A stretch of 64,000 nt of DNA from Sulfurimicrobium lacus (GCF_011764585.1 NZ_AP022853.1:2029501-2093500); one strand, 5' to 3'; numbered from the stretch's first letter, positions 37,324 to 46,254 are shown. Translations and numbers: made by a program. The notes: a model not told the origin generated them from the sequence alone.

Positions 37324-37415
37324 GCGGTTTTTGCGGCGCATGGCGGCGTTGCATCTCCTTGGAATGGAATAGCCATTCCGCGTCGTTGCGCCTTGCCCTG
37401 CACCGTAAAAACCAC
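37324..37415. repeat. 92-bp imperfect palindromic element (MITE-like)
   Basis: The first 21 bp (starting GCGGTTTTTGCGG) and the reverse complement of the last 21 bp (GTGGTTTTTACGG) agree at 17 positions, and the centre is a perfect hairpin, GGAATGG (37361-37367) with CCATTCC (37373-37379). The whole element could fold into one long imperfect hairpin. It occupies the gap upstream of the MFS gene; no gene is seen in 37203-37458. Confidence 0.55.
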
Positions 37416-37458
37416 ATACTCCACCACGTCCAACCAAGGTTTCTAGGTTAATACTGGC

Positions 37459-38772
37459 ATGAGCGCAAAAATTCTGGCCGAAGGCGTGCGTCCGCGCGAG
37501 GTTTGGGCCTGGGCGATGTACGATTTCGCCAACTCGGGCTATACCACAGTGGTGATTACCGCTGTTTTCAATGCCTACTTCGTGTCCGTGGTGGCGCAGG
37601 GAAAGGACTGGGGCACATTCGCCTGGTCGGCAGCTCTTGCGCTGTCTTATTTTCTCGTCATGGTAACGGCGCCGGCCGTGGGCGCTTATGCTGACGCGTT
37701 CGGTGCCAAGAAGAGACTCCTGCTTGTCACTACCATCGGCTGCGTGGCTTTCACCGCCGCACTGGCGCTGGTAGGGAAGGGCGATCTGTACCTGGCGGTC
37801 GCGCTCGTGGTTCTCAGCAATTATTTTTTCGGCAGCGGCGAGAACCTGATCGCAGCCTTCCTGCCGGAACTGGCCAAGGGCGACGCCTTGGGCAAGGTCT
37901 CCGGGTGGGGGTGGAGCATCGGCTTTGTCGGCGGGCTGGTCAGCCTGGGTGCTGCGCTTGCCTATATCTCTTGGGCTCAAGGGCAGGGGCATGAGGCGGA
38001 CAGTTTTGTGCCCGTAACCATGCTGATCACAGCCGGACTGTTCGCGCTTTCTTCGCTGCCCACCTTTCTGATTCTCAAGGAGCGTGCCTTGCCGCAGCCA
38101 CACTTTGCGGGGCGCGGCATGGTCGCGGAGTCCCTGTCCCGTCTGGGCGACACGCTGCATCATGCGCGCCGCTATCGCGATCTGGCACGCTTTCTGTTGT
38201 GTCTGGTGTTCTACCAGGCGGGTATTCAGGCGGTCATTGCGCTGGCGGCCATTTATGCCCAGCAGGCTATGCATTTCGGCACGCAGGAAACCATCAGGAT
38301 GGTGTTGCTGGTCAATATCATGGCAGCGGCCGGGGCCTTTGTGTTCGGCCACTTTCAGGACCGTCTTGGCCACATCCGCACCATCGCGCTGACGCTGCTG
38401 GGCTGGATGGTGATGATCCTGGTCGCCTATGACGCCGATACGCCGGGTAAATTCTGGCTGGCCGCGAACATTGCCGGCCTCTGCCTGGGCTCATCCCAGT
38501 CGGCCGGGCGCGCGCTGGTCGGTTACCTCAGTCCGCGCGAGCGCAGCGCGGAATTCTTCGGCTTGTGGGGGCTGGCAGTGAAATTGTCATCCATTCTGGG
38601 GCCGCTCACTTACGGCCTGGTGAGCTGGATTTCCGGGGGCGACCATCGTCTTTCCATGCTGATCACCGGCAGTTATTTTCTCGCTGGGCTGCTGCTCTTG
38701 ATGGGCGTGAACGCAGAACGTGGCCGGCATGCAGCGCTGGCTGAGGACAACACCCCTAGTCGGGCTTCCTGA
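37459..38772 (+). CDS. MFS transporter, UMF1/Atg22-like family
   Basis: The 437-residue protein has about 12 hydrophobic segments. It begins [20 protein letters not shown], the signature of the UMF1 family, and contains [20 protein letters not shown] and [27 protein letters not shown]. Members resemble yeast Atg22, a vacuolar amino-acid exporter, but bacterial substrates are unknown. The 3' end overlaps the convergent sigma-54 regulator gene by 17 bp. Confidence 0.85.
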   Translation: MSAKILAEGVRPREVWAWAMYDFANSGYTTVVITAVFNAYFVSVVAQGKDWGTFAWSAALALSYFLVMVTAPAVGAYADAFGAKKRLLLVTTIGCVAFTAALALVGKGDLYLAVALVVLSNYFFGSGENLIAAFLPELAKGDALGKVSGWGWSIGFVGGLVSLGAALAYISWAQGQGHEADSFVPVTMLITAGLFALSSLPTFLILKERALPQPHFAGRGMVAESLSRLGDTLHHARRYRDLARFLLCLVFYQAGIQAVIALAAIYAQQAMHFGTQETIRMVLLVNIMAAAGAFVFGHFQDRLGHIRTIALTLLGWMVMILVAYDADTPGKFWLAANIAGLCLGSSQSAGRALVGYLSPRERSAEFFGLWGLAVKLSSILGPLTYGLVSWISGGDHRLSMLITGSYFLAGLLLLMGVNAERGRHAALAEDNTPSRAS

Positions 38773-40093
38773 GCTTGCGGTACAAGGTGCGCTCGCTCAT
38801 GCCCAGGTGTTCGGCCAGGGTCTTTCGGTCTCCCGGGAAATTTTCTGCCGCCCAGGCGAGGTAACGTTTCTCCAGCTTTTCCAGCGGGAGTATTTCGTTG
38901 AATGGAGGGGCTTGGGGCGGAATAATTTCGGCCCCTTTTTCTGTTTTGTCTGTTTTGCTCGTGTCGGCAGGCAAATGCTGCGGCAGGATGGTATTGCCGT
39001 CGGCGAGGATCGACGCACGCTCCAGAATGTTGCGCAGTTCCCGCACATTGCCGGGAAAGTCGTGGTTCAACAGGCGGTTCATGGCTTCCTTGCTGATGGT
39101 GATTCTCCGGCCTGGATCGAGGCGTGCCAGCAGTCTTTCCGCCAGCATCGGCAGGTCTTCGGTCCGCTCGCGCAACGGCGGCAGCGGGATGGGGAATACG
39201 TTGATGCGGAAGTAAAGATCCTGCCGGAACGACCCGTCCCTGACCATTTGCGCCAGATCGCGGTGGGTGGCGGCGATCAGGCGGAAATCCGCGCGCAGCG
39301 GTTCCACGCCCCCGATGCGGCGGTAAGTTCCGGCCTCCATCAGTCGCAGCAACTTGACCTGGAGCGACAGGGGAATATCCCCGACCTCGTCGAGGAACAA
39401 GGTGCCTCCGCGCACTGCTTCAACCAGTCCGATCTTGCGTCCGATGGCGCCGGTGAAGGCGCCTTTCTCGTAACCGAACATCTCGCTCTCGAACAGGGTT
39501 TCGGTCAGACCGGAACATTCCACCGCCACGAAAGGCGATGCCGCGCGTGGGCTCATGTCGTGGATGGCGTGCGCCACCAGTTCCTTGCCGGTGCCTGATT
39601 CACCCAGCAGCAGCACCGAAGTTTCACGTGCTGCGACGCGCTTGGCGAGCTCGAGCATGCGATTGAACGAGCGGGAGTAGCCAACCATTTCGTGATCGCG
39701 GACGCCGCCATGAGCATGGCGCAGGAAGTGCATGGTTTCCATGAAGTAGGTCGTGTTTCCGGCCTCGTTCCTGACCGGAACCACTTCCACTTCAACGTGT
39801 TCTCTTCCTGCCGAAGTGTGATGGACGTGGAACACACGGTTGAGCTCGCCGTTTTCCATGGAATCTCGCAACGGGCAGTTCTCGCCGGCCTGGTCGCAGG
39901 GCTTGTCGTAATGATGGGACAGCTCATAGCAGTAACTCCCGACGATTTTCCGGTTGCTGCCGAATTCGCGCCGGTAGGCTGTATTGGCAGCAAGTATGCG
40001 GTAGTGCTCGTCAAGAAGAATCTTCGGTTCCGGGAAGCTATCCAGTAGCGAAATGAGTTCGGCAGGAATGTTTGTGTCAATGGTGGCTGTCAT
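38756..40093 (-). CDS. Sigma-54-dependent transcriptional activator with Cys-containing PAS domain
   Basis: The 445-residue protein has an N-terminal PAS domain (residues 10-130) with an unusual Cys/His group ([12 protein letters not shown] and ENCPL, residues 54-75), then an AAA+ domain with Walker A GESGTGKE near residue 165, GAFTGA near 215 (sigma-54 contact) and [13 protein letters not shown] near 230, and a C-terminal Fis-type helix-turn-helix ([21 protein letters not shown]). The Cys cluster suggests redox, metal or heme sensing. Sigma-54 promoter-like sites lie in the intergenic region upstream of its own divergent start, so a local target is likely. Confidence 0.9.
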   Translation of the reverse strand: MTATIDTNIPAELISLLDSFPEPKILLDEHYRILAANTAYRREFGSNRKIVGSYCYELSHHYDKPCDQAGENCPLRDSMENGELNRVFHVHHTSAGREHVEVEVVPVRNEAGNTTYFMETMHFLRHAHGGVRDHEMVGYSRSFNRMLELAKRVAARETSVLLLGESGTGKELVAHAIHDMSPRAASPFVAVECSGLTETLFESEMFGYEKGAFTGAIGRKIGLVEAVRGGTLFLDEVGDIPLSLQVKLLRLMEAGTYRRIGGVEPLRADFRLIAATHRDLAQMVRDGSFRQDLYFRINVFPIPLPPLRERTEDLPMLAERLLARLDPGRRITISKEAMNRLLNHDFPGNVRELRNILERASILADGNTILPQHLPADTSKTDKTEKGAEIIPPQAPPFNEILPLEKLEKRYLAWAAENFPGDRKTLAEHLGMSERTLYRKLRKPD

Positions 40094-40109
40094 GGGTGGC
40101 TTTGTATGT

Positions 40110-40152
40110 CATATATGGCGTAATTCAAGCATATTAACACCATATGTCCTTG
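40110..40152. promoter_or_regulatory. Possible enhancer sites for the sigma-54 activator
   Basis: GTCATATATGGCG (about 40109-40121) and, on the other strand, GGACATATGGTG (about 40140-40151) are similar half-sites just upstream of the activator gene and about 270-300 bp upstream of the strong sigma-54 promoter. This is a weak prediction from repetition and position. Confidence 0.25.
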
Positions 40153-40323
40153 TTTTATCAGGTTGATAAAAGTCATACCCTAATACCCGTCCCGGCACGG
40201 TGTTTTTTGCCCATCGCGCTGAAGATCATGCCCCTGGCGCATGGCCACTAAGTATTGTTGCGGCAGGCGCAAATAATCCGCTATGCCATTTTAGGATCAT
40301 CTATAACTTACAACCGCCATTTC

Positions 40324-40339
40324 TGGCATACAAATAGCC
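40324..40339 (+). promoter_or_regulatory. Weak sigma-54 promoter-like site
   Basis: TGGCATACAAATAGCC keeps the obligatory GG-N10-GC spacing (GG 40325-40326, GC 40337-40338) and TGGCA, but lacks the TTGC of the -12 element. It is 92 bp upstream of a much better site. Confidence 0.35.
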
Positions 40340-40415
40340 GAGTATATCTTTGCTATTTGCCAATGGATTTTTGTTACGCTTTGATTTTAAACATAATTGT
40401 TCAACCTGCATGGGG

Positions 40416-40431
40416 TGGTACGCCTATTGCT
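40416..40431 (+). promoter_or_regulatory. Near-consensus sigma-54 (-24/-12) promoter
   Basis: TGGTACGCCTATTGCT matches the consensus TGGCACG-N4-TTGCW at all but one position, with GG (40417-40418) and GC (40429-40430) separated by exactly 10 bp. Transcription should start near 40442, heading into a region with two terminators and no open reading frame. Confidence 0.75.
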
Positions 40432-40483
40432 TATGTTTAATCGGCGATTGATGCAACAGCTGCTAAGTGGTTGCAGTTTCACC

Positions 40484-40511
40484 CTGGCGGTCCCCCCACC
40501 GTCAGTTTTTT
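40484..40511 (+). terminator. Intrinsic terminator 1 of the putative small RNA
   Basis: CTGGCGGT (40484-40491) pairs with ACCGTCAG (40498-40505), including one G-U pair, around the loop CCCCCC; TTTTTT follows at 40506-40511. Confidence 0.75.
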
Positions 40512-40512
40512 C

Positions 40513-40544
40513 CCCCCGATGCGCCTAGCGCCTCGGGGGTTTTT
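40513..40544 (+). terminator. Intrinsic terminator 2
   Basis: CCCCCGA (40513-40519) pairs with TCGGGGG (40533-40539) with a further GCGC/GCGC pairing inside, followed by TTTTT (40540-40544). It backs up the first terminator and separates the putative small RNA from the NifX-like gene. Confidence 0.8.
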
Positions 40545-40627
40545 CTTGGCGGAGCAATTGGGGGCAGGACAGGAAGGTTGTCTGTAACACGCATCTTGAA
40601 AATTGAATCATGGGAAGGAAAGCCAAT

Positions 40628-41032
40628 ATGAAAGTCGCCGTAACCAGTCAGAACTTCAAGAGTATTACCGGGCATGCCGGCAAATCGCGCCGTTTTCTGA
40701 TTTTCGACGTTACTGTTCCCTGTGACCCGGAGGAGGTGGGGCGACTCGACCTGCCCATGGAAATGTCGTTTCATGAATTTGCCGGCGGTCCCCATCCTCT
40801 CGACGACATGGATGTCATACTCACAGCAAGCGCCGGTCAGGGTTTTATAAATAAACTGGCACAACGCGGCGTAAAGGTGGTCATCAGCGGAGAAAAAACC
40901 CCGCGCACTGCGGTACGGGATTTATTCATGGGGCTGGTCAAGCCTGCTGCGCCCCATGTTCATGAACATGAACTGGATATTCTCCAGGCTAAAGGCCATT
41001 CCTGTTGCAGCGGGCATGCTCAGAAATGCTGA
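40628..41032 (+). CDS. NifX/NifB-type dinitrogenase cofactor-like protein with Cys/His tail
   Basis: The product is 134 residues from ATG 40628 (AAGGAA ribosome binding site; an ATG at 40610 is the alternative). It has the fold region of the NifX/NafY/NifB C-terminal family (MKVAVTSQNFKSITGHAG, DVILTASAGQGFINKLAQRGVKVVISGE). The C-terminus is metal-ligand rich: PHVHEHELDIL then HSCCSGHAQKC. Such proteins bind iron-sulfur or Fe-Mo cofactor intermediates, but stand-alone versions occur without nitrogenase, and no nif genes are seen here. It may be expressed with the adjacent sigma-54 system. Confidence 0.75.
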   Translation: MKVAVTSQNFKSITGHAGKSRRFLIFDVTVPCDPEEVGRLDLPMEMSFHEFAGGPHPLDDMDVILTASAGQGFINKLAQRGVKVVISGEKTPRTAVRDLFMGLVKPAAPHVHEHELDILQAKGHSCCSGHAQKC

Positions 41033-41110
41033 CTCGATTGTTTTTTGCCCTTTAATATCTGCAAATGCTACATTTCGAGCAATTTCAGCATTTACCGTTC
41101 AAGAGGCAGC

Positions 41111-41218
41111 ATGAGAGAAAAACAATCGCACATCCGGTTTTCCGCGCATCACTTTCGCAATTCGACGGGCGCGGGCTGTCGCTGCGATTGCCAGGGCGGA
41201 ATCTGCGTAGAAGATTAG
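41111..41218 (+). CDS. Candidate 35-residue Cys-rich peptide upstream of aat
   Basis: ATG 41111 opens a frame of 35 codons ending in TAG at 41216-41218, 15 bp before aat. The product begins MREKQSHIRFSAHH and ends GCRCDCQGGICVED, with four cysteines spaced C-x-C-x-C-x4-C. A GAGGC purine stretch 5 nt upstream could be a ribosome binding site. I do not recognise the family. It could be metal binding, a redox-sensing leader peptide for aat, or spurious. Confidence 0.4.
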   Translation: MREKQSHIRFSAHHFRNSTGAGCRCDCQGGICVED

Positions 41219-41233
41219 GCGGGATTTCGTTTC

Positions 41234-41932
41234 ATGATTGCCTGGCTGCATCCCGGCGACGCTTTTCCGCACGTAACGCAGGCGTTGCACGACCCTAACG
41301 GACTGCTTGCCGCGGGCGGGGATCTGTCCGTACCGCGTTTGCTTGAGGCCTACCGGCACGGAATTTTTCCATGGTTCAATCCCGGCGACCCGATTCTGTG
41401 GTGGAGCCCCGATCCGCGCATGGTGCTCTTTCCCGCCGAACTCAAGGTTTCGCGCTCGTTGCGTAAGACACTCAAAAAACGTGATTACGAGATTCGTGTC
41501 GACAGCGCTTTTCGCGCCGTGATGCAAGCCTGCGGCGCGCCTCGGGCAGGAGCCGGCGGAACCTGGATCAGCGATGAGATGGTTGCAGCTTATAGCGCAT
41601 TGCATGGAAAGGGCCTCGCCCATTCGGTGGAAATCTGGCGCAACGGCGAATTGGTCGGCGGCCTGTATGGCGTGGCGCTAGGCCGCATGTTCTACGGTGA
41701 GTCCATGTTTTCCCGTGCCACGGACGCCTCCAAAATCGCCTTTGTCCACCTAGTGAAGCAACTGGAGCGCTGGGGCTTCGGCATGATCGACTGCCAGATG
41801 AAGACAGCCCATCTGGCCACGCTCGGGGCGCGAGAAATTCCCCGCGCCGCGTTTGTGCTGGGTCTGGCTCAGCTGATAGAATTGCCGCATCAACCCGGCC
41901 GCTGGCAGTTCGACCATGACCTCATTGAGTGA
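41234..41932 (+). CDS. aat: Leucyl/phenylalanyl-tRNA-protein transferase
   Basis: The 232-residue protein has the Aat motifs [51 protein letters not shown] and [21 protein letters not shown]. It adds Leu or Phe to proteins with N-terminal Arg or Lys, sending them to ClpS/ClpAP. Its last 17 bp overlap the next gene, bpt, so the two N-degron enzymes are made together. Confidence 0.95.
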   Translation: MIAWLHPGDAFPHVTQALHDPNGLLAAGGDLSVPRLLEAYRHGIFPWFNPGDPILWWSPDPRMVLFPAELKVSRSLRKTLKKRDYEIRVDSAFRAVMQACGAPRAGAGGTWISDEMVAAYSALHGKGLAHSVEIWRNGELVGGLYGVALGRMFYGESMFSRATDASKIAFVHLVKQLERWGFGMIDCQMKTAHLATLGAREIPRAAFVLGLAQLIELPHQPGRWQFDHDLIE

Positions 41933-42656
41933 TCTTCCTCCTCGCCAGATCCAGCTTTACCTCACGGCGCCTTACCAGTGCAGCTACCTGCCGGAACAGA
42001 GCGCCCGTTCCCAGGTTGTGACGCCCAATGAACTGGTGGACGATGCCGTCTACAGCCAGCTGATTCGCGCCGGTTTCCGCCGCAGCGGCCTGTATACCTA
42101 CCGCCCCCAGTGCGACCTTTGCCGCGCCTGCGTGCCGGTGCGTTTGCTGGTGGACGAATTCAAGCCTAATCGTTCCCAGCGCCGCACCTGGAAGCGCAAT
42201 CAGCAGCTTGAGGCAACGCTGCGCGAACTGGTGTTCGACGTCCGGCATTACGCGCTTTACCGCCGCTACCAGGCGAGCCGGCACGCGGGTGGAGGCATGG
42301 ACCAGGACAGCGAGGATCAATATCGCCAGTTTTTGCTCTTAAGTGGACTGAATACGCTGCTGCTGGAATTTCGTGATTGCGCCGGCCTGGGTGCGGCAGA
42401 CAGCCTGCACATGGTGAGCGTGGTGGATGTGGTCGAAGACGGCTTGTCGTCGGTTTATACCTTTTTTGACCCCGATATGCCGCAAGCCGGTTTCGGTACG
42501 TACAACATCCTGTGGCAGGCCGAGTTGTGCCGCCGCATGGGTTTGCCTTATCTATATCTCGGCTACTGGATCGCCGAAAGCGACAAAATGGCCTACAAAG
42601 CCAATTTTCAACCGTTGGAAGGATTGATCGATGGACAGTGGCAACGCCTCGGCTAG
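41916..42656 (+). CDS. bpt: Aspartate/glutamate leucyltransferase
   Basis: The 246-residue protein belongs to the Ate1/Bpt family: [17 protein letters not shown], the cysteine group [11 protein letters not shown] near residue 65 and the C-terminal [17 protein letters not shown] and [22 protein letters not shown]. The bacterial Bpt branch transfers Leu to N-terminal Asp or Glu. The ATG lies inside the end of aat and its own end overlaps the haemoglobin gene by 26 bp, a compact three-gene unit. Confidence 0.93.
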   Translation: MTSLSDLPPRQIQLYLTAPYQCSYLPEQSARSQVVTPNELVDDAVYSQLIRAGFRRSGLYTYRPQCDLCRACVPVRLLVDEFKPNRSQRRTWKRNQQLEATLRELVFDVRHYALYRRYQASRHAGGGMDQDSEDQYRQFLLLSGLNTLLLEFRDCAGLGAADSLHMVSVVDVVEDGLSSVYTFFDPDMPQAGFGTYNILWQAELCRRMGLPYLYLGYWIAESDKMAYKANFQPLEGLIDGQWQRLG

Positions 42657-43050
42657 GAAGCCGTTATGCGCCATGATCGAGCGGGCGCGTGTCGATGTGG
42701 TGGTGCACGCCTTTTATGACAAGCTGCGGGCTCATCCCGAGATGAGCGGTTTTTTCTCGCACATCGAGGATTTCGCGCAACACGAACAGCATATCGCCGT
42801 GTTCTGGTGGTGGGCCATGGGCGGGCGGGCCGAGCGCCAGCGGCCGTTCGACATGAATGGCAGGCACCAGCCACTGGGCCTGAACGAACGGGCGTTCGAA
42901 CAATGGCTGGCGATTTTTTGTGAAACGCTGCATGAACAATTGCCGCGGGAACTGGCGGAGGCGTGGTTCGATCTGGCGCAAGGTATCGGCGCCAATCTGC
43001 AGCGCATGATGCTCGAGGGGAAACGGCCGTTCATATTGGATCGCCTGTAG
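42631..43050 (+). CDS. Group III truncated haemoglobin
   Basis: The 139-residue protein has the group III 2-on-2 globin layout: [20 protein letters not shown] (helices B-E), [12 protein letters not shown] with the WW pair, GRHQPLGL with the probable proximal His near residue 75 and a C-terminal helix region. These globins bind oxygen or NO, and their function is poorly known. The ATG at 42631 lies inside bpt. Co-expression with the N-degron transferases is unusual enough to note, since NO oxidises N-terminal cysteine in eukaryotic N-degron systems; any such link here is speculative. Confidence 0.85.
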   Translation: MDSGNASARKPLCAMIERARVDVVVHAFYDKLRAHPEMSGFFSHIEDFAQHEQHIAVFWWWAMGGRAERQRPFDMNGRHQPLGLNERAFEQWLAIFCETLHEQLPRELAEAWFDLAQGIGANLQRMMLEGKRPFILDRL

Positions 43051-43122
43051 TCGTACTGTTGCGCAACGCCGGGTGGACGCGAAAGAACGCCAGATCACCC
43101 CATTCGAAGGAAAGCATGTTCC

Positions 43123-43950
43123 ATGGATAAGTCATTACAGTCACTTGATCAGGTGAAGGCGTCCGTTCTGGATATGGCCATCAGGTTCGGGCCGAAGCTG
43201 ATGGTGGCGATCGTCATCCTCGTCGCCGGCTACATGGTCGGACGCTGGGTTGGCCGTCTCATCGAGGGCCTGCTCGTGCGGTTGAAGCTGGAATCTCAGG
43301 TTCGCGATCTGCTGGTGCGGGTCGCACGGGTACTGGTGCTGGGGCTGTTTGCGATAATGGCGCTGCAGAACCTCGGCATCGAGTTATTGCCGCTCATCGC
43401 CGGACTCGGCGTGGCCGGTGCGGGGGTCGCACTGGCGATGCAGGGCATCATCGGCAATGTCGCTGCGGGCCTGACCATCATCTTCACGCGTCCCTTCCAT
43501 GTCGGAGATTACATCTCGATTTCCAGGGAGGAAGGGGAGGTTCTCGATATCAGCCTTTTCAGCACAACTTTGGGGCATACGGACCGGTCGAAGGTTGTGA
43601 TTCCGAACCGCAAAATCGTCGGCGAGATTCTGCACAATTATGGCCGGATACGACAGCTCAACATCGAGGTGGGGATTGCTTACGGCACCGATGTCAATGT
43701 CGCCTTGCAACTGATCGAGAAGATACTGCGCGCGAGTTCCCGCGTGCTGCAGGATCCTGTGCCAGTATTCGGCGTTGCGCGGCTCGCCGAATCCAGCGTC
43801 ACGATCAGCGTCACCCCGTGGGTGACTGTGTCCGACTACGTTGTGGCTGTGAGCGAGGTCAACAAGGCAATATTGGAGACGTTTCGCGAGCAGAACATCA
43901 CCATGCCATTGCCGCAACGCGAAGTCAGAATGCTGGGAAGCGATGCGTGA
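43123..43950 (+). CDS. mscS: Small-conductance mechanosensitive channel (MscS)
   Basis: The 275-residue protein has three hydrophobic helices (residues 20-40, 62-82, 88-118), the pore helix LGVAGAGVALAMQGIIGNVAAGLTII with Gly/Ala packing, and the beta domain PFHVGDYISI followed by the C-terminal domain. It opens on membrane tension to release solutes. It is close in length to E. coli MscS (286). It has its own 72-bp upstream gap. Confidence 0.93.
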   Translation: MDKSLQSLDQVKASVLDMAIRFGPKLMVAIVILVAGYMVGRWVGRLIEGLLVRLKLESQVRDLLVRVARVLVLGLFAIMALQNLGIELLPLIAGLGVAGAGVALAMQGIIGNVAAGLTIIFTRPFHVGDYISISREEGEVLDISLFSTTLGHTDRSKVVIPNRKIVGEILHNYGRIRQLNIEVGIAYGTDVNVALQLIEKILRASSRVLQDPVPVFGVARLAESSVTISVTPWVTVSDYVVAVSEVNKAILETFREQNITMPLPQREVRMLGSDA

Positions 43951-44114
43951 AGTTTTAACGGATCCGAGATATCTCGAAGCCAGTCGCTGCATGGCGGCTT
44001 GGGGGAAAAGACGGAATCATGATTGTCGGCGCGTGTCAGTCCAAGTCCGGAATTCCGCAACTTTAGAAGTTATACTAGCGCGATAATTTTTACCGCACTA
44101 TTTTAAGGGTTCGT

Positions 44115-44909
44115 ATGCAGCAATATCTCGATCTGATGCGCCATGTGCTGAGCCACGGCGACAAGAAATCCGACCGGACGGGTACCGGCACGGTGAGCGT
44201 GTTCGGCCACCAGATGCGATTCGACCTCGCCCAAGGGTTCCCGCTGGTGACGACCAAGAAATGTCACCTCAAATCCATCATTCACGAACTGCTGTGGTTC
44301 CTGCAGGGCAGTACCAATATCAAATACCTCAAGGACAACGGCGTCAGCATCTGGGACGAATGGGCCGATGAAAACGGCAATCTCGGCCCGGTCTACGGCT
44401 ATCAGTGGCGCTCCTGGCCGACACCGGACGGGCGTCATATCGACCAGATCAGCCAGGTGATCGAGCAGATCAGGAATAATCCGGACTCCCGGCGCCTGAT
44501 CGTTTCCGCCTGGAACGTGGCAGACGTGGACAAGATGAAGCTGCCGCCATGCCACGCCTTTTTCCAGTTCTACGTCGCCGACGGCAAGCTGTCCTGCCAG
44601 CTTTACCAGCGCAGCGCCGATATCTTTCTCGGGGTGCCGTTCAACATCGCCAGCTACGCCTTGCTGACCATGATGGTGGCGCAAGTGTGCGGCCTGAAAC
44701 TCGGGGATTTCGTGCATACGCTGGGCGATGCGCACCTCTACCTCAATCACCTGGAGCAGACCAGTCTCCAGCTCTCCCGCGAGCCGCGTCCGTTGCCGGC
44801 GATGCGCATGAATCCCGATATCAAGGACATATTCGCGTTCAAATTCGAGGACTTCACCCTCGAAGGCTATGATCCCCATCCGGCGATCAAGGCGCCGGTG
44901 GCGGTATGA
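44115..44909 (+). CDS. thyA: Thymidylate synthase
   Basis: The 264-residue protein has the standard ThyA motifs: [23 protein letters not shown]-type [14 protein letters not shown], the catalytic Cys in [12 protein letters not shown] (about residue 146) and [18 protein letters not shown]. It methylates dUMP using methylene-tetrahydrofolate. A TATACT -10-like box lies at 44071-44076 without a convincing -35. It overlaps folA by 4 nt, the classic thyA-folA pair. Confidence 0.97.
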   Translation: MQQYLDLMRHVLSHGDKKSDRTGTGTVSVFGHQMRFDLAQGFPLVTTKKCHLKSIIHELLWFLQGSTNIKYLKDNGVSIWDEWADENGNLGPVYGYQWRSWPTPDGRHIDQISQVIEQIRNNPDSRRLIVSAWNVADVDKMKLPPCHAFFQFYVADGKLSCQLYQRSADIFLGVPFNIASYALLTMMVAQVCGLKLGDFVHTLGDAHLYLNHLEQTSLQLSREPRPLPAMRMNPDIKDIFAFKFEDFTLEGYDPHPAIKAPVAV

Positions 44910-45412
44910 AGCCGCGTCTTTCGATCATCGCGGCAATAGACCGGAACCGCGTCATCGGCGTCGACAACAAGCTGCCCTGGCGCTTGCCGGCCGACCTCGC
45001 GCATTTCAAGGCGCTCACCATGGGGCATCACATGGTGATGGGGCGCAAGACCTATGAATCGCTGCCCGGCGGCAAACCTCTGCCGGGGCGGATTTCGGTG
45101 ATCGTCACGCGCGATGCCGCCTTCAGCGCGCCCGGTTGCGTCGTGGTGCACTCCCTGGAGGAGGCCGTGGCTGCCTGCGCGGGGGATGACGAAGCGTTTT
45201 TCATCGGCGGGGCGGACATGTATCGGCAGGCGCTGGATGTTGCGCAACGCATCTATCTCACCGAGGTGAAAACCGCCGTTGCCGGCGATGCCTGGTTTCC
45301 CGATTTCGACCGAAGCGTTTGGCGCGAGGTGTCGCGGACGAACTGCCTGGCCGATGAAAAGAATCCCCATGATTACGATTTCGTGGTTTTTGACCGTGTG
45401 ACAAGCGACTGA
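44906..45412 (+). CDS. folA: Dihydrofolate reductase
   Basis: The 168-residue protein has the DHFR motifs [38 protein letters not shown] and [12 protein letters not shown]. It regenerates tetrahydrofolate after thymidylate synthesis. Its ATG overlaps the thyA stop. The length is normal for the chromosomal enzyme. Confidence 0.96.
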   Translation: MKPRLSIIAAIDRNRVIGVDNKLPWRLPADLAHFKALTMGHHMVMGRKTYESLPGGKPLPGRISVIVTRDAAFSAPGCVVVHSLEEAVAACAGDDEAFFIGGADMYRQALDVAQRIYLTEVKTAVAGDAWFPDFDRSVWREVSRTNCLADEKNPHDYDFVVFDRVTSD

Positions 45413-45423
45413 CAGGAGGCCTT

Positions 45424-46239
45424 ATGCGCAAATTGAATTGGATTCTTGCCCTGGTTCTGATGGTTCCGGCCGTGGTGCTTGCGGCTGGCAAGACGGAGCT
45501 GACGTGGTACGGACACTCTGCCTTCAAATTGACGACCCCTTCCGGCAAGGTGTTGCTGATCGATCCCTGGATCACCAACCCCGCCAACAAGAACGGCAAG
45601 GAAGACCTCGCCAAGCTCGACAAGGCGGACCTGGTCCTTATCACCCACGGTCATTTCGACCATGTCGGCAATAGCGTGGAAATCGCCAAAAAAACCGGTG
45701 CGAAGCTGGTAAGTACGTTCGATCTGGGCAAGGCGCTGGCCACCTATGGAGGGTATCCGGAAAAACAGATGGGTTTCGATACGCAGGGTAATTTCGGCGG
45801 GGAGCTGAATCTGCTCGACGGGGAGGTGAAAATTACCTTCATTCCAGCCATCCACAGTTCCACCGTGGTGGCCCCGGAAGGAAGCGCGGACAAGGACATT
45901 CACGATGGCGGCAACCCCGGCGGGTTCGTCGTCTCGGTCAAGAACGGCCCGACCATTTATCACACCGGCGATACCGATGTTTTCAGCGATATGGCCTTGA
46001 TCGCCAAATTCGACAAGGTGGACGTGATGCTTGCCTGTATCGGCGGTCATTTCACCATGGGGCCGAAACGTGCGGCGGAAGCGGTACGGCTGGTTCACCC
46101 CGGTATGGTGGTGCCGATGCATTACGGCACCTTCCCGGTGCTGGATGGGACACCCGAAGCGTTCGGCACCGCGCTCAAGAAAGAGGGCGCGAAAGCCAGG
46201 CTGCGGGTGATGAAAATCGGCGAAACGCTGACTTTTTAA
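45424..46239 (+). CDS. Exported metal-dependent hydrolase (UPF0173/beta-lactamase fold)
   Basis: The 271-residue protein has a signal peptide (LALVLMVPAVVLAAG) then the metallo-beta-lactamase motif ITHGHFDHVG near residue 78, IPAIHSS, YHTGDTDVF and a C-terminal VVPMHYGTFPVLDG. The UPF0173 family has no agreed substrate. Most members are cytoplasmic; the signal peptide places this one in the periplasm. It lies 12 bp after folA and may be in the same transcript. Confidence 0.85.
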   Translation: MRKLNWILALVLMVPAVVLAAGKTELTWYGHSAFKLTTPSGKVLLIDPWITNPANKNGKEDLAKLDKADLVLITHGHFDHVGNSVEIAKKTGAKLVSTFDLGKALATYGGYPEKQMGFDTQGNFGGELNLLDGEVKITFIPAIHSSTVVAPEGSADKDIHDGGNPGGFVVSVKNGPTIYHTGDTDVFSDMALIAKFDKVDVMLACIGGHFTMGPKRAAEAVRLVHPGMVVPMHYGTFPVLDGTPEAFGTALKKEGAKARLRVMKIGETLTF

Positions 46240-46254
46240 AGCGTTAAAGCAGCG

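Larger units (their letters stand above)
40442..40544 (+). ncRNA. Putative sigma-54-dependent small RNA
   Basis: A transcript from the sigma-54 promoter would first form TGCAAC (40452-40457) with GTTGCA (40470-40475), then meet an intrinsic terminator with a CCCCCC loop (stem 40484-40491 with 40498-40505, T6 40506-40511), and then a second terminator. The RNA would be about 70 nt, or 103 nt if it reads to the second terminator. No credible coding frame or ribosome binding site exists in it. The C-rich loop is the kind of seed some bacterial small RNAs use against G-rich ribosome binding sites. It could instead be an attenuated leader of the NifX-like gene at 40628. Confidence 0.5.

Noticed and set aside
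40255-40440. A 61-codon frame in the intergenic region next to the sigma-54 regulator
   Set aside because: It runs through the sigma-54 promoter, has no ribosome binding site and its product looks like no protein family.
41065-41298. A 77-codon frame before aat
   Set aside because: Overlaps the aat start in another frame, with poor composition and no ribosome binding site; the Cys-rich short frame at 41111 is a better candidate.
43965-43976. A perfect 12-bp palindrome (CGAGATATCTCG) after mscS
   Set aside because: Short, single, without nearby T run or promoter in a 164-bp gap; could be chance.
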